Shown here: piece by piece, positions 42,606 through 51,000 of the stretch | Numbering within the stretch: position 1 is the first letter of the stretch | How the letters are laid out: each line of letters starts with the position of its first letter | Assembly (NCBI RefSeq): GCF_027886425.1 | Contig: NZ_CP115671.1 | Coordinates: forward strand, 1,054,001-1,118,000 | Direction of reading: 5' to 3' | Source: Brevundimonas vesicularis | GTDB lineage: Bacteria > Pseudomonadota > Alphaproteobacteria > Caulobacterales > Caulobacteraceae | Length of the DNA: 64,000 nt | Translations under genes and position numbers: made by a program | The notes under the pieces: model-generated | Databases searched by the model: none | The model's input: only the letters and a program-made list of their open reading frames with translations | What the model was told of the DNA's origin: nothing

Positions 42606-44419
42606 GGCACGCTCTTGCAGACGAGGTAATCGAGGGGGGGCACGCGAACGGCGACGCTGGCGGGCGCGGAGGATTCGGGTGCGCAATCGCCGCGCAGAGC
42701 TTGCCACCGCAGCGAGCCGGGCTCCACCTCGACTTGAGCGGCGACGGGCGCAGTGGAGGTGTTGAACAGGGCCAGGATCTCCGATCCGTCCTCGCCGACG
42801 CGCGACAGGGCGAACAGACCGGGCTTGTCGCCATAGGCGCGCACGACCTGACGGCCGCGTCGCAGGGCCGGCTCCTCGGCGCGGATGCGGGTCATCTCTG
42901 CGATCGCCCGGTAGAGGGGGGCGTCCGTGGAATAGGCCGGCTGGCGACCGCCAACGGGCGTCTCGTTCGCATAGACCGGCGTGCGGCTGGGCCACATGTC
43001 CTGGCGCGAGTTTCCGTATCCGCCCGCGCCGGCGAAACCCTGTTCATCCCCGTAATAGAGCGTGGGCACGCCCCGGCTGAACATCATCAGGGCATGGGCC
43101 AGTTTGATGCGCGCCAGCACCTCGGCGTCGTCGGCGTTTGGATTGGCCTGTTTCACGAAGAAGCCGACCCGGCCCATGTCATGGTTGCCCAGGAAGGTCG
43201 GCAGGATGGCGGCGGTTTCAGCGCCCTTGTCATAGATCGTGTCGGCGTCGAACAGCTTGACCAGGGCGTCGGTCCCGACCTTGCCAGACGCCACATCGGT
43301 CGCCTGTTTCTGGAACGGGAAGTCCAGCACCGCCGGATAGCCGTCGACCCGCGTGAACCGCGCCGTCACCGCCGGATCGGGATCATAGACCTCGCCGAAG
43401 ATGTGGAAGTTCGGGATGCCCTTGGCCTCGGCGCGGCCGATCATGGCGGGGATGAAGGCCTGCCAGAAGCCCGGGTTCACATGGCGGGCGGTGTCGATGC
43501 GGAAGCCGTCGATCCCGTATTTGTCGATCCAGCCGCCGAAGATGTCGATCATGCCCTGGATGACCACCGGGTCCTCGGTCAGCAGGTCGTCCAGCCCGGC
43601 GAAGTCGCCGTCCAGGCTGCTTTCGCCGGTGAAGGTGCTCTCACCCCGGTTATGATAGTGGATCGGATCGTTCAGCCAGGCCGGAACCTTGGCGTTCTCC
43701 TCGCCCGCCGGGACATAGGGTGTGTAGGCGTAGTCGGCCCGGGTCAGGCGCGAGAAGTCGCGACCGTCGAAGCCTTCATTGATCGGCGCACCATCGACGC
43801 CGCCGCGACGGGTGTAGGGATAGTCGGCGCGACTGCGATAGGCGCAGCGGCCTTCCGGGCATTCGCGATACTGGATGACGTCGGCGGTGTGGTTGGCGAC
43901 GATGTCCAGATAGACCTTCATCCCGCGCGCATGGGCCGCCTCGACCAGGGCGCGCATCGCCGCCTCGTCGCCGAAGTGCGGATCGACGGCGGTGAAGTCG
44001 GTGATCCAGTAGCCGTGGTGCGCCGCGCCGGTGTAGTCGCCGTGGCTCTGCACCGGCTTGTTCTTGAACACGGGCGCCAGCCAGACCGCCGTCGCACCGA
44101 GGCCCTGGATATAGTCCAGTTGTTGGGTCACGCCCGCCAGGTCGCCGCCGTGATAGAAATCGGTATCGGCCGGATCGAACCCGCTTTTCAGCCGGTCGGC
44201 GGCATAACCGCCGTGGTCATTCGTGGCATCGCCATTGGCGAAGCGATCCGGCAGCAGGAAGTAGATCACCTCGTCCTGTGGAAGGCGTTGACGCAGAGCG
44301 GACAGGGTGTCTTCGGCCTGGCGCGTTTCCGCCGCAGCCGGCGTTGCAAAGCCGCTCAGCAGAGCCGCCGCCGCCATCGCCGCGTGCAGCCCAGCCCTTC
44401 TTGGGGTTCCCCTCGCCAT
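42602..44419 (-). CDS. Exported GH13 alpha-amylase (neopullulanase/cyclomaltodextrinase-like)
   Basis: A protein of 605 residues from ATG 44419 (AAGGGAGTGAG upstream). Signal peptide MARGTPRRAGLHAAMAAAAL to about residue 30 (TPAAA). GH13 regions: DEVIYFLLPDRFANGDATNDHGGY, KVYLDIVANHTADVIQY, DGFRIDTARHV with the nucleophile Asp, FHIFGEVYD with the acid/base Glu, and FLGNHDMGRVGFF with the third acid. The start LPDRFANGD resembles maltodextrin- or cyclodextrin-degrading amylases. A C-terminal beta domain closes the protein. It is probably periplasmic, shortening glucans brought in by the TonB receptor. Same unit as the GH13 glucosidase. Confidence 0.92.
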   Translation of the reverse strand: MARGTPRRAGLHAAMAAAALLSGFATPAAAETRQAEDTLSALRQRLPQDEVIYFLLPDRFANGDATNDHGGYAADRLKSGFDPADTDFYHGGDLAGVTQQLDYIQGLGATAVWLAPVFKNKPVQSHGDYTGAAHHGYWITDFTAVDPHFGDEAAMRALVEAAHARGMKVYLDIVANHTADVIQYRECPEGRCAYRSRADYPYTRRGGVDGAPINEGFDGRDFSRLTRADYAYTPYVPAGEENAKVPAWLNDPIHYHNRGESTFTGESSLDGDFAGLDDLLTEDPVVIQGMIDIFGGWIDKYGIDGFRIDTARHVNPGFWQAFIPAMIGRAEAKGIPNFHIFGEVYDPDPAVTARFTRVDGYPAVLDFPFQKQATDVASGKVGTDALVKLFDADTIYDKGAETAAILPTFLGNHDMGRVGFFVKQANPNADDAEVLARIKLAHALMMFSRGVPTLYYGDEQGFAGAGGYGNSRQDMWPSRTPVYANETPVGGRQPAYSTDAPLYRAIAEMTRIRAEEPALRRGRQVVRAYGDKPGLFALSRVGEDGSEILALFNTSTAPVAAQVEVEPGSLRWQALRGDCAPESSAPASVAVRVPPLDYLVCKSVP

Positions 44420-44708
44420 GACGCTCACTCCCTTGCGTCTGGAAAGTGCAAAGCCTTCCAGATCGATTTGCAAGATTTTGCAGCAATGTGCAGGGCTGTC
44501 AACGCGTCGCTGAAATGCTGCAATGCGTCATGGAAATGGCGCGAAACCGCAAGTTCTCTTGTGCCGACGACCTCGGAAACGGCTTGAAGTGCGACGGAAA
44601 TCAGACCCCCGCATTAACTGCTTGCAACACTCCCAAAGATTTGCATATTTTTGCGACGGCTTCAGATCGCGACGTTCAGAATCGCGGTCAGCCCCAGGGA
44701 GGATGACC
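44420..44708. promoter_or_regulatory. Divergent control region, amylase / TonB receptor
   Basis: A gap of 289 bases, AT-richer than the genes. It holds the palindrome TGCAAGATTTTGCA (44469-44482, 12 of 14 symmetrical), related to the site next to the LacI gene, and a degenerate copy, TGCATATTTTTGCG (44642-44655). A separate inverted repeat, TCTGGAA-N11-TTCCAGA, spans about 44438-44462. These are plausible LacI-type operators for both directions. No gene is evident here. Confidence 0.6.
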
Positions 44709-47513
44709 ATGTTCCAACGTCTCAACCGGCGCGCGCGCCTGCTATCCGGCGTCGCCTTCGGCGCAGCCGCCCTGATGGCGGTCGGCTCGGCCCACGCACA
44801 AACTGCGCCCGCCACGACGGCGCAGGCCGACGATCAAGCCACCGAGGTCGGCGAAATCGTCGTCACCGGCATTCGCCGCTCGATCGAGGCCGCAATCTCG
44901 GCCAAGGCCAACAACACCTCGATCGTCGAAGTCATCTCGGCCGAAGACATCGGCAAGCTGCCGGACGTCTCGATCGCCGAATCTCTGGCGCGCCTTCCGG
45001 GCGTAACGATGCAGCGCCTCGACGGCCGCAGCCAGGCGATCTCCATCCGTGGCCTGGGCCCTGATTTCACGACCGCCCTGCTGAACGGGCGCGAACTGGT
45101 CACCACCGGCGACAACCGCGGCGTCGAGTTCGACCAATTCCCCGCCGAACTGCTGAACAGCGTCGTTGTCTACAAGACCCCGGACGCGGCCCTGATCGGC
45201 CAAGGTTTGGGCGGCACCGTCGATCTGCGCACCGTTCGCCCGCTGGCCTACGGCCGTCAGGCCATCGCGATGAACTATCGCCACGAGTGGAACGAGATCG
45301 GCGCCCTGAACTCGGGTACGACCGACAACGGCGACCGCTACACCATCTCTTACATCGACCAGTTCCTGGACGGCACGCTGGGCGTGGCTCTGGGCTACGC
45401 CCACATGAGCTCGCCCTATCAGTCCGAGCGCTTCAACGCCTGGGGCTATCCCAACTACACGGACGGCAATCTGCTGACCGGCGGCGTGAAGCCCTACGTC
45501 ATGTCGTCTGAGCTGGAGCGCGACGGCTATATGGGCGTGCTGGAATGGCGCCCGAACGACCGCATCCACTCCACGATCGACGCCTTCTATTCCGAGTTCA
45601 AGAACACCCAGGTTCTGCGCGGCATCGAATTCCCGCTGGCCTGGGGCGGTTCTTCCGGTGACTGCACCGTGAACGTCCCGTCGGCGGTCTGCCGTCCTGG
45701 ACCCGCGCTGCGCCCTGGTTACACCGTGCAGGACGGCCTGATCGTCGCCGGCACCTGGGACAACATCAAGGGTGTCGTCCGCAACGACCTGAACAAGCGC
45801 GACAGCAACATCACCGCCTTGGGCTGGAACACCGAATTCACGCTCAGCGATGACTGGTCGGCGAACCTGGACCTCAGCTACTCGAAGGTCGAGCGCAACG
45901 ACATCATCCTAGAAACCAACGCAGGTACCGGCCGCAACATCAACGGCGCGCTGGACACTCTGGGCTTCGAACTGACCGACGATGGCGTGACCCGCTTCAC
46001 CAGCCGTCTGAACTACGCCGATCCGAACCTGATCAAGATCACCAGCCCGCAAGGCTGGGGTGGCGACGTGATCCCTGAAGGTCAGGCCGGCTATCTGAAC
46101 ACGCCGTCCATCGAGGACGAACTGAAGGCCGCCCGCTTCTCGGTAACGCGCCAACTGCACCAGAGCCCGTTCAAGTCGATCGACTTCGGCGTCAACTACA
46201 CCGAGCGTCAGAAGAGCTTCGTCAACGATCAGTTCTATCTGGGCGTCCCCGGTGGCGGCGATCTGACCGTACCCTCGGCCTTCCTGCTGGACCCGACCGA
46301 CCTTGGCTATCTCGGCATCAGCGCCGTGCTGAGCTATGACGCTCTCGGCCTGGTCAACAGCGGCGCCTTGAACCGCATCCGCAACCCGAACGCCGACGTC
46401 ACCGCCGGCAACTGGGAGGTGACAGAAAAGGTCTCAACCGCCTATGTCCGCGCCAACATCGATCACAATCTGTTTGGCCGCGCCCTGACCGGCAATGTCG
46501 GCATGCAGTTCGTCTATACCGACCAAAGCTCCAGCGGCTTCTCGGCGCGGCAGGTCGGACCGGGCGTCTCCGAGACCATCGCGGTGACGGGCGGCGACGA
46601 ATATCTGGAGATTTTGCCTAGCGCGAACTTCATCCTGGAAACCGGCGAGGACATGTTCGCGCGTCTGGCGGTTTCGCGCACCTTGGCCCGTCCGCGCATG
46701 GACGATATGCGCGCCTCGCGAAACTACAGCTATAACCCCAGCTTGGCCCAATCGACCGACATCAACCGTTCCCCCTGGGGCGGCGGCGGCGGCAACCCGG
46801 AACTGCGGCCGTACATCGCGGACGTGATCGACGTGTCGTTCGAGAAGTATTTCGCCAACCGCAAGGGCTACATCTCGCTGGCGGCTTTCTACAAGAACCT
46901 GGAAAGCTACGTCTTTAATCGCAATCAGATCTTCGACTTCACCGGCTATCCGATCGGCGTGATTTCGCCGACAAACCCCGAGCCGGCCTTGCGCCAAGGC
47001 CTGGTCGGCGCGCCTGACAACGGCGAAGGCGGCTGGATCAAGGGTCTTGAGCTTTCGATCTCGGCGCCGTTCGACATCTTCCATCCGGCCCTGGAAGGTT
47101 TCGGCGCCCAGTTCAGCGCTTCGACCACGGACAGCGAAGTCCAGCCCGATCCGACCCAGGCCCCGACCGCTCTGCCGGGTCTGTCGGAAAACGTGATCAA
47201 CGGCTCGCTCTACTATGAGCGCTATGGCTTCCAGTCGCGGATTTCGGCCCGTTATCGCTCGGATTACCTGGGCGAGGTCGCCGGCTTCGGCAACGGCCGC
47301 ACCCTGCGTTCGGTGGCCGCTGAAACGGTCGTCGATGCCCAGGTCGGCTATGAGTTCCAGTCCGGTCCGCTGGAAGGCCTGTCGGTTCTGGCTCAGGTCA
47401 ACAACCTGACCGACGAGCCGTTCAAGACCTTCGAGAACGGCGATGAGCGCCGGACCATCGACTATCAGCACTACGGCCGCACCTTCGCGGTCGGGCTGAA
47501 CTACAAGTTCTGA
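44709..47513 (+). CDS. TonB-dependent outer-membrane receptor (maltodextrin-type)
   Basis: A protein of 934 residues; ATG 44709 is preferred because AGGGAGG ends six bases before it. Signal peptide MFQRLNRRARLLSGVAFGAA to about residue 30 (AHA). A short segment (EVGEIVVTGIRRSIEAA) carries the TonB-box region; the plug includes ISAEDIGKLPDVSIAESLARLPGV and SIRGLGPDFTTALLNGRELVTTG. A 22-strand barrel follows, ending LNYKF with a terminal Phe. The IGKLPDVSIAESLARLPGV form is common in carbohydrate receptors of Caulobacterales and Xanthomonadales. With amylases next door, it probably imports maltodextrins across the outer membrane. Confidence 0.92.
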   Translation: MFQRLNRRARLLSGVAFGAAALMAVGSAHAQTAPATTAQADDQATEVGEIVVTGIRRSIEAAISAKANNTSIVEVISAEDIGKLPDVSIAESLARLPGVTMQRLDGRSQAISIRGLGPDFTTALLNGRELVTTGDNRGVEFDQFPAELLNSVVVYKTPDAALIGQGLGGTVDLRTVRPLAYGRQAIAMNYRHEWNEIGALNSGTTDNGDRYTISYIDQFLDGTLGVALGYAHMSSPYQSERFNAWGYPNYTDGNLLTGGVKPYVMSSELERDGYMGVLEWRPNDRIHSTIDAFYSEFKNTQVLRGIEFPLAWGGSSGDCTVNVPSAVCRPGPALRPGYTVQDGLIVAGTWDNIKGVVRNDLNKRDSNITALGWNTEFTLSDDWSANLDLSYSKVERNDIILETNAGTGRNINGALDTLGFELTDDGVTRFTSRLNYADPNLIKITSPQGWGGDVIPEGQAGYLNTPSIEDELKAARFSVTRQLHQSPFKSIDFGVNYTERQKSFVNDQFYLGVPGGGDLTVPSAFLLDPTDLGYLGISAVLSYDALGLVNSGALNRIRNPNADVTAGNWEVTEKVSTAYVRANIDHNLFGRALTGNVGMQFVYTDQSSSGFSARQVGPGVSETIAVTGGDEYLEILPSANFILETGEDMFARLAVSRTLARPRMDDMRASRNYSYNPSLAQSTDINRSPWGGGGGNPELRPYIADVIDVSFEKYFANRKGYISLAAFYKNLESYVFNRNQIFDFTGYPIGVISPTNPEPALRQGLVGAPDNGEGGWIKGLELSISAPFDIFHPALEGFGAQFSASTTDSEVQPDPTQAPTALPGLSENVINGSLYYERYGFQSRISARYRSDYLGEVAGFGNGRTLRSVAAETVVDAQVGYEFQSGPLEGLSVLAQVNNLTDEPFKTFENGDERRTIDYQHYGRTFAVGLNYKF

Positions 47514-47538
47514 TTTCCCCTCTCTTCTGAGCAAACTT

Positions 47539-47572
47539 GGGCCGCCGCGTTCGCGAGGCGGCCCTTTTCTTT
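47539..47572 (+). terminator. Terminator after the TonB receptor gene
   Basis: An eight-pair stem, GGGCCGCC / GGCGGCCC, extended by CGCG at the loop and followed by TTTTCTTT. Confidence 0.85.
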
Positions 47573-47712
47573 GCCTGCGCCCCGGCCCCGCGGGAAAGTT
47601 TCGTTACAGAGCGCGCTTTTCGGCTGGACGCGCCTTTCGCGATGTCCGAACCAAGCAGGATGAGAACCGCGCGACCACAGCGCGGCCGTTCGATTTCACT
47701 GGGGGATCATTC

Positions 47713-48987
47713 ATGACCGTTCCGGACGCCGGAAAACGCCAGGGCGCAGGCCTGGCCTTCGCCTATGTCACCACGCTGTTCTTCGCCTGGGGCTTTGCGA
47801 CCTCGCTGATCGACCCGCTGATCGCGGCGGTGAAGCGCGTGTTCGACCTGAACAACGCCGAGGCCTTCCTGACCACCTTCGCCTGGTTCATCGCCTACGG
47901 GTTGATGTCTCTGCCGGCGGCCTCGGTCCTCAGCAAGCTGGGCTACAGCCGTTCGATCATCGGCGCCCTGATCGTCATGGTCGCGGGCTGCCTGATCGTG
48001 CCGGCCGCCACCGCCGCCGACTGGTATCCCGGCGTCCTGATCGCCCTGTTCGTCATCGCCTCGGGCGTGACCCTGCTGCAGGTCGCGGCCAATCCGCTGG
48101 TCGCCGAGCTGGGCAGCCCCAAGGGCGCCTCCAGCCGTCTGAACCTGTCGCAGGCCTTCAACTCGCTGGGCACGACCGTGGGGCCATGGCTGGGCTCGCA
48201 CGTCCTGCTGACGGGCGGCGTCTTCGCCGCTGGCGCTGTGGTCACCGCCGCAACCCGCACCCAGTCGCTGCGCAGCATCGACATGGCCTTCCTGGGCATG
48301 GGCGCCTTCTTCGCGTTGATCGCCGTCTTCATCTTCACGGCGCGCAAAAAGATCAATGCGGCGGCGCCTGAATCGCACAATGCGGTCTCGCCGTTGAAGG
48401 CCCTGTCGTCGCCCTGGGCCGTGTTCGGCGCCTTGGCCATCTTCCTCTACGTTGGTTCCGAAGTCGCGATCGGCGGCATGCTGACCAACTTCCTGGAAAG
48501 CCCCGACATCCTGAACGCCCCCATCGAGACGGCGGGCAAGATGGTCGCCCTGTACTGGGGCGGCGCCATGGTCGGCCGCTTCATCGGATCGGCCGTCCTG
48601 ACCAAGGTTCGTCCCGGCATCGTCCTGGCCTGCTGCACCGTCGCGGCGGCGGTGCTGTGCCTGACCGTCAGCCAAATCGGCGGGCCGACGGCGGCCTATG
48701 CCGTTCTGTCGATCGGCCTGTTCAACTCGATCATGTTCCCGACCATCTTCACCCTGACGCTGGAGCGCTCGACCGCTCCGACTTCGGCGACGTCGGGTCT
48801 GCTGGTGTTCGGCATCATCGGCGGCGCCCTGCTGCCCCAAGTCGCGGCGCATATCGCCGATGCGGCCGGCAAGCTTCAGCCCGCCTTCATCGTGCCGATG
48901 CTGGGCTACGTCGGCCTGACCATCTTCGCGATCGGCTGCATCCGCACCAAGGCGCGGACCGAAGTGACCTCGACCGCCTCGCACTGA
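47713..48987 (+). CDS. FucP-family MFS sugar/proton symporter (glucose-galactose type)
   Basis: A protein of 424 residues with twelve helices. Start FAYVTTLFFAWGFATSLIDPLIAAVKRVFDLN and VTLLQVAANPLVAELG near 119-134 are hallmarks of the FucP/GluP branch of the MFS. RLNLSQAFNSLGTTVGPWLGSHVLL and GRFIGSAVLTKVRPG also fit, as does the late SIMFPTIFTLTLERS. It likely takes up glucose released in the periplasm by the glucoamylase and glucosidase. It has its own 199-base upstream gap after a terminator, and its own terminator. Confidence 0.9.
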   Translation: MTVPDAGKRQGAGLAFAYVTTLFFAWGFATSLIDPLIAAVKRVFDLNNAEAFLTTFAWFIAYGLMSLPAASVLSKLGYSRSIIGALIVMVAGCLIVPAATAADWYPGVLIALFVIASGVTLLQVAANPLVAELGSPKGASSRLNLSQAFNSLGTTVGPWLGSHVLLTGGVFAAGAVVTAATRTQSLRSIDMAFLGMGAFFALIAVFIFTARKKINAAAPESHNAVSPLKALSSPWAVFGALAIFLYVGSEVAIGGMLTNFLESPDILNAPIETAGKMVALYWGGAMVGRFIGSAVLTKVRPGIVLACCTVAAAVLCLTVSQIGGPTAAYAVLSIGLFNSIMFPTIFTLTLERSTAPTSATSGLLVFGIIGGALLPQVAAHIADAAGKLQPAFIVPMLGYVGLTIFAIGCIRTKARTEVTSTASH

Positions 48988-49007
48988 GCCGGTCGCCAGA
49001 CAAGACA

Positions 49008-49040
49008 AAGGGCGCGGAGGTCAGCCTCCGCGCCCTTTTT
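49008..49040 (+). terminator. Terminator after the FucP-family transporter
   Basis: AAGGGCGCGGAGG, loop TCAG, CCTCCGCGCCCTT: 13 pairs followed by TTT. It lies between convergent genes and may work in both directions. Confidence 0.88.
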
Positions 49041-49056
49041 CATTTCGGCGATTGGG

Positions 49057-49626
49057 TCAGCCGTCGATCAGGGACTGAAGAATGGGCGCCAGGCGGTCGC
49101 GCATCTCCTCGCATTGAGCGGGTTCGATGTTGAAGCTGCCGCCGCCCAGTTCGCGACTGACCGACATGCCCATGATGAAGCCGGCCAGGAGACGCGCGCG
49201 GACCGTGGCGTCCGGCCCGCTCAGCCATTCCTCCAGCGGACCGAAGAACCGCTGGGTGCAGGTGTTCTGAACCATTTCCGACGCCTTGGCCGAGCCGATG
49301 GAGCGCAGCATGATCGACATGCCCTTCAGCTTTTCGGCCTTCTTGGGTTCGAAGACGATCTCATGCGCCACGCGCCGGCCGAAGTCGGCCTTTTCGCCCT
49401 GCATCAGGGCGCTGCCGTCGCCGCAGCTGTCCAGCGCGGCCAGGAACAGGTCGTCCTTGGAGCCGAAGTAGCGGCTGATCAGGGCCGCATCGACGCCGAC
49501 ATCGCGGGCGATGTCGCGCATGCCCACGTCGTCATAGCTCTCGGCCGCGAATCTCTCGCGCGCAGCATCGAGAATGGCCGTGCGCGTGGCGGCGGCGTTT
49601 CTCGGGCGTGGGCCGGGACATAACAA
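49057..49626 (-). CDS. TetR-family repressor of the adjacent RND efflux operon
   Basis: A protein of 189 residues if it starts at TTG 49626 (GGAG nine bases upstream); longer in-frame starts would run into the operator. N-terminal helix-turn-helix: TAILDAARERFAAESYDDVGMRDIARDVGVDAALISRYFGSKDDLFL at about 15-60. The C-terminal ligand domain contains several helices and ends PILQSLIDG. Divergent from the pump genes, with two similar 20-bp palindromes between them, so it should repress the pump and possibly itself. The arrangement resembles TipR with acrAB2-nodT of Caulobacter; orthology is inferred. Confidence 0.88.
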   Translation of the reverse strand: MLCPGPRPRNAAATRTAILDAARERFAAESYDDVGMRDIARDVGVDAALISRYFGSKDDLFLAALDSCGDGSALMQGEKADFGRRVAHEIVFEPKKAEKLKGMSIMLRSIGSAKASEMVQNTCTQRFFGPLEEWLSGPDATVRARLLAGFIMGMSVSRELGGGSFNIEPAQCEEMRDRLAPILQSLIDG

Positions 49627-49670
49627 GGTGATGACACTCCACAGACAATAACCGTAGATCACATATGGCT

Positions 49671-49690
49671 TTGTCAACGTCTGTTGACAA
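49671..49690. promoter_or_regulatory. TetR-type operator 1
   Basis: TTGTCAACGTCTGTTGACAA: perfect 8-bp arms (TTGTCAAC / GTTGACAA) around a 4-bp centre, in the gap between the divergent repressor and efflux genes. Confidence 0.82.
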
Positions 49691-49710
49691 GCGCCACGGC
49701 TCCGACCATT

Positions 49711-49730
49711 AAGTCACCACGCGTTGACAA
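49711..49730. promoter_or_regulatory. TetR-type operator 2 (imperfect)
   Basis: AAGTCACCACGCGTTGACAA keeps the whole right arm of operator 1 (GTTGACAA) and GTCA..C of the left arm, at the same 20-bp length. It starts 40 bp after operator 1, about four helical turns, so two repressor dimers could sit on one face of the DNA. Confidence 0.65.
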
Positions 49731-49794
49731 GGCCGACTCCCCATCGGCCTCTGTCCGCACGACAGGGATTTACCTCCGACAGGGAGATGCGCAG

Positions 49795-50997
49795 ATGCGC
49801 GGGCTGAAGATTGCGGCGGTATCCGTCATGGTGACGGGTGCGCTTTATGGTTGTTCCCCAAAGGCAGAGGCGCCCGCACAAGGCGCGCCGCCCGTGACGG
49901 TGGCTGTGCCGCTCAAGCAGCAGGTGCGGGACTGGGACGAGTTCACCGGTCGCTTCGAAGCGGTCGAGAGCGTGGACGTGCGCGCCCGCGTCGGCGGCTA
50001 TATCCAGGCTGTCCACTTCCGCGACGGCCAGATGGTCCAGCGCGGCCAGTTGCTGTTCACCCTGGATCCGCGCCCGGCCCAGGCCGCCCTAGCGCAGGCT
50101 CAGGCCCAGGTGGCCCAGGCTCAGTCGCAACTGTCGCTGGCCCGCGCCAACCTGGCTCGTAGCGAGGCCCTGCTGGCCTCGCAGGCGGTGTCCAAGGCCG
50201 AATATGATTCCAACAAGGCGGCCGTCGATGCGGCCCAGGCCAATCTGGCGGCCGGCAACGCCGCCGTCCGCAATGCGCGTCTGAACCTGGAATACACTCG
50301 CGTCACCGCGCCGACCTCGGGTCGCGTGTCCGACCGTCGCGTCGATCCGGGCAATGTCATCGCCGGCGGTTCGTCGGCCGGTGACATCCTGACCACGATC
50401 ATCTCGGGCGGCCCGATCCATTTCGTCTTCGACGGCTCGGAAGCGGTCCTGCTGAAATACTTGCGTCAGGGCGGCGCCAATCAGGGCGCGGTCGTCAACG
50501 TGCGCTTGCAGGACGAGAGCACGTACAAGCATACTGGCCGTCTCGACTTCTCTGACAACGCCGTGGACACCGCCTCGGGCGTGATCCGTCTGCGCGCCAT
50601 CCTGCCCAACGCCGACGGCTTCCTGCGTCCGGGCATGTTCGGCAGCGCGCAGGTCGCGGGCGCCGGCGCCTATGACGCCCTGCTGGTCCCGGATTCGGCC
50701 ATCGGCACGGATCAGGCCCGCCGCACCGTCGCCGTGGTCAACGCCGACGGCACCGTGACGAACAAGGCCGTTCAGCTCGGCCCGATCGTGCAGGGCTTGC
50801 GCGTCGTCCGTTCGGGCCTGGCCCCGACTGACCGCGTCATCATCGCGGGTCTGCAACGCGCCGCTCAGCCGGGCTCCAAGGTCACGCCCAAGAACGGCAA
50901 GATCGAACCCGTCGCCGGCGATGCGTCCCAGGCGCCCGTCACCCAGTCGGCGCCCGCGTCCAGCGCCTCCTTCGCCAACAGCCTGCCGGCCGGCTAA
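49795..50997 (+). CDS. RND efflux periplasmic adaptor (AcrA-like membrane fusion lipoprotein)
   Basis: A protein of 400 residues from ATG 49795 (AGGGAG eight bases upstream). Lipoprotein signal with lipobox LYGC, Cys20. Adaptor layout: barrel-sandwich strand QQVRDWDEFTGRFEAVESVDVRARVGGYIQAVHFRDGQMVQRGQLLFTLDPRP, then a long alpha-hairpin rich in Ala/Gln (AALAQAQAQVAQAQSQLSLA and on to NLAAGNAAVRNARL), LEYTRVTAPTSGRVSDRRVDPGNVI, and membrane-proximal beta domains. It bridges the AcrB-type pump and the outer-membrane channel. Three bases separate it from the pump gene. Confidence 0.93.
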   Translation: MRGLKIAAVSVMVTGALYGCSPKAEAPAQGAPPVTVAVPLKQQVRDWDEFTGRFEAVESVDVRARVGGYIQAVHFRDGQMVQRGQLLFTLDPRPAQAALAQAQAQVAQAQSQLSLARANLARSEALLASQAVSKAEYDSNKAAVDAAQANLAAGNAAVRNARLNLEYTRVTAPTSGRVSDRRVDPGNVIAGGSSAGDILTTIISGGPIHFVFDGSEAVLLKYLRQGGANQGAVVNVRLQDESTYKHTGRLDFSDNAVDTASGVIRLRAILPNADGFLRPGMFGSAQVAGAGAYDALLVPDSAIGTDQARRTVAVVNADGTVTNKAVQLGPIVQGLRVVRSGLAPTDRVIIAGLQRAAQPGSKVTPKNGKIEPVAGDASQAPVTQSAPASSASFANSLPAG

Positions 50998-51000
50998 GCC

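Noticed and set aside
44523..44708. Upstream extension of the TonB receptor frame
   Set aside because: The extension destroys the signal peptide and lies in the regulatory gap; AGGGAGG six bases before ATG 44709 sets the start.
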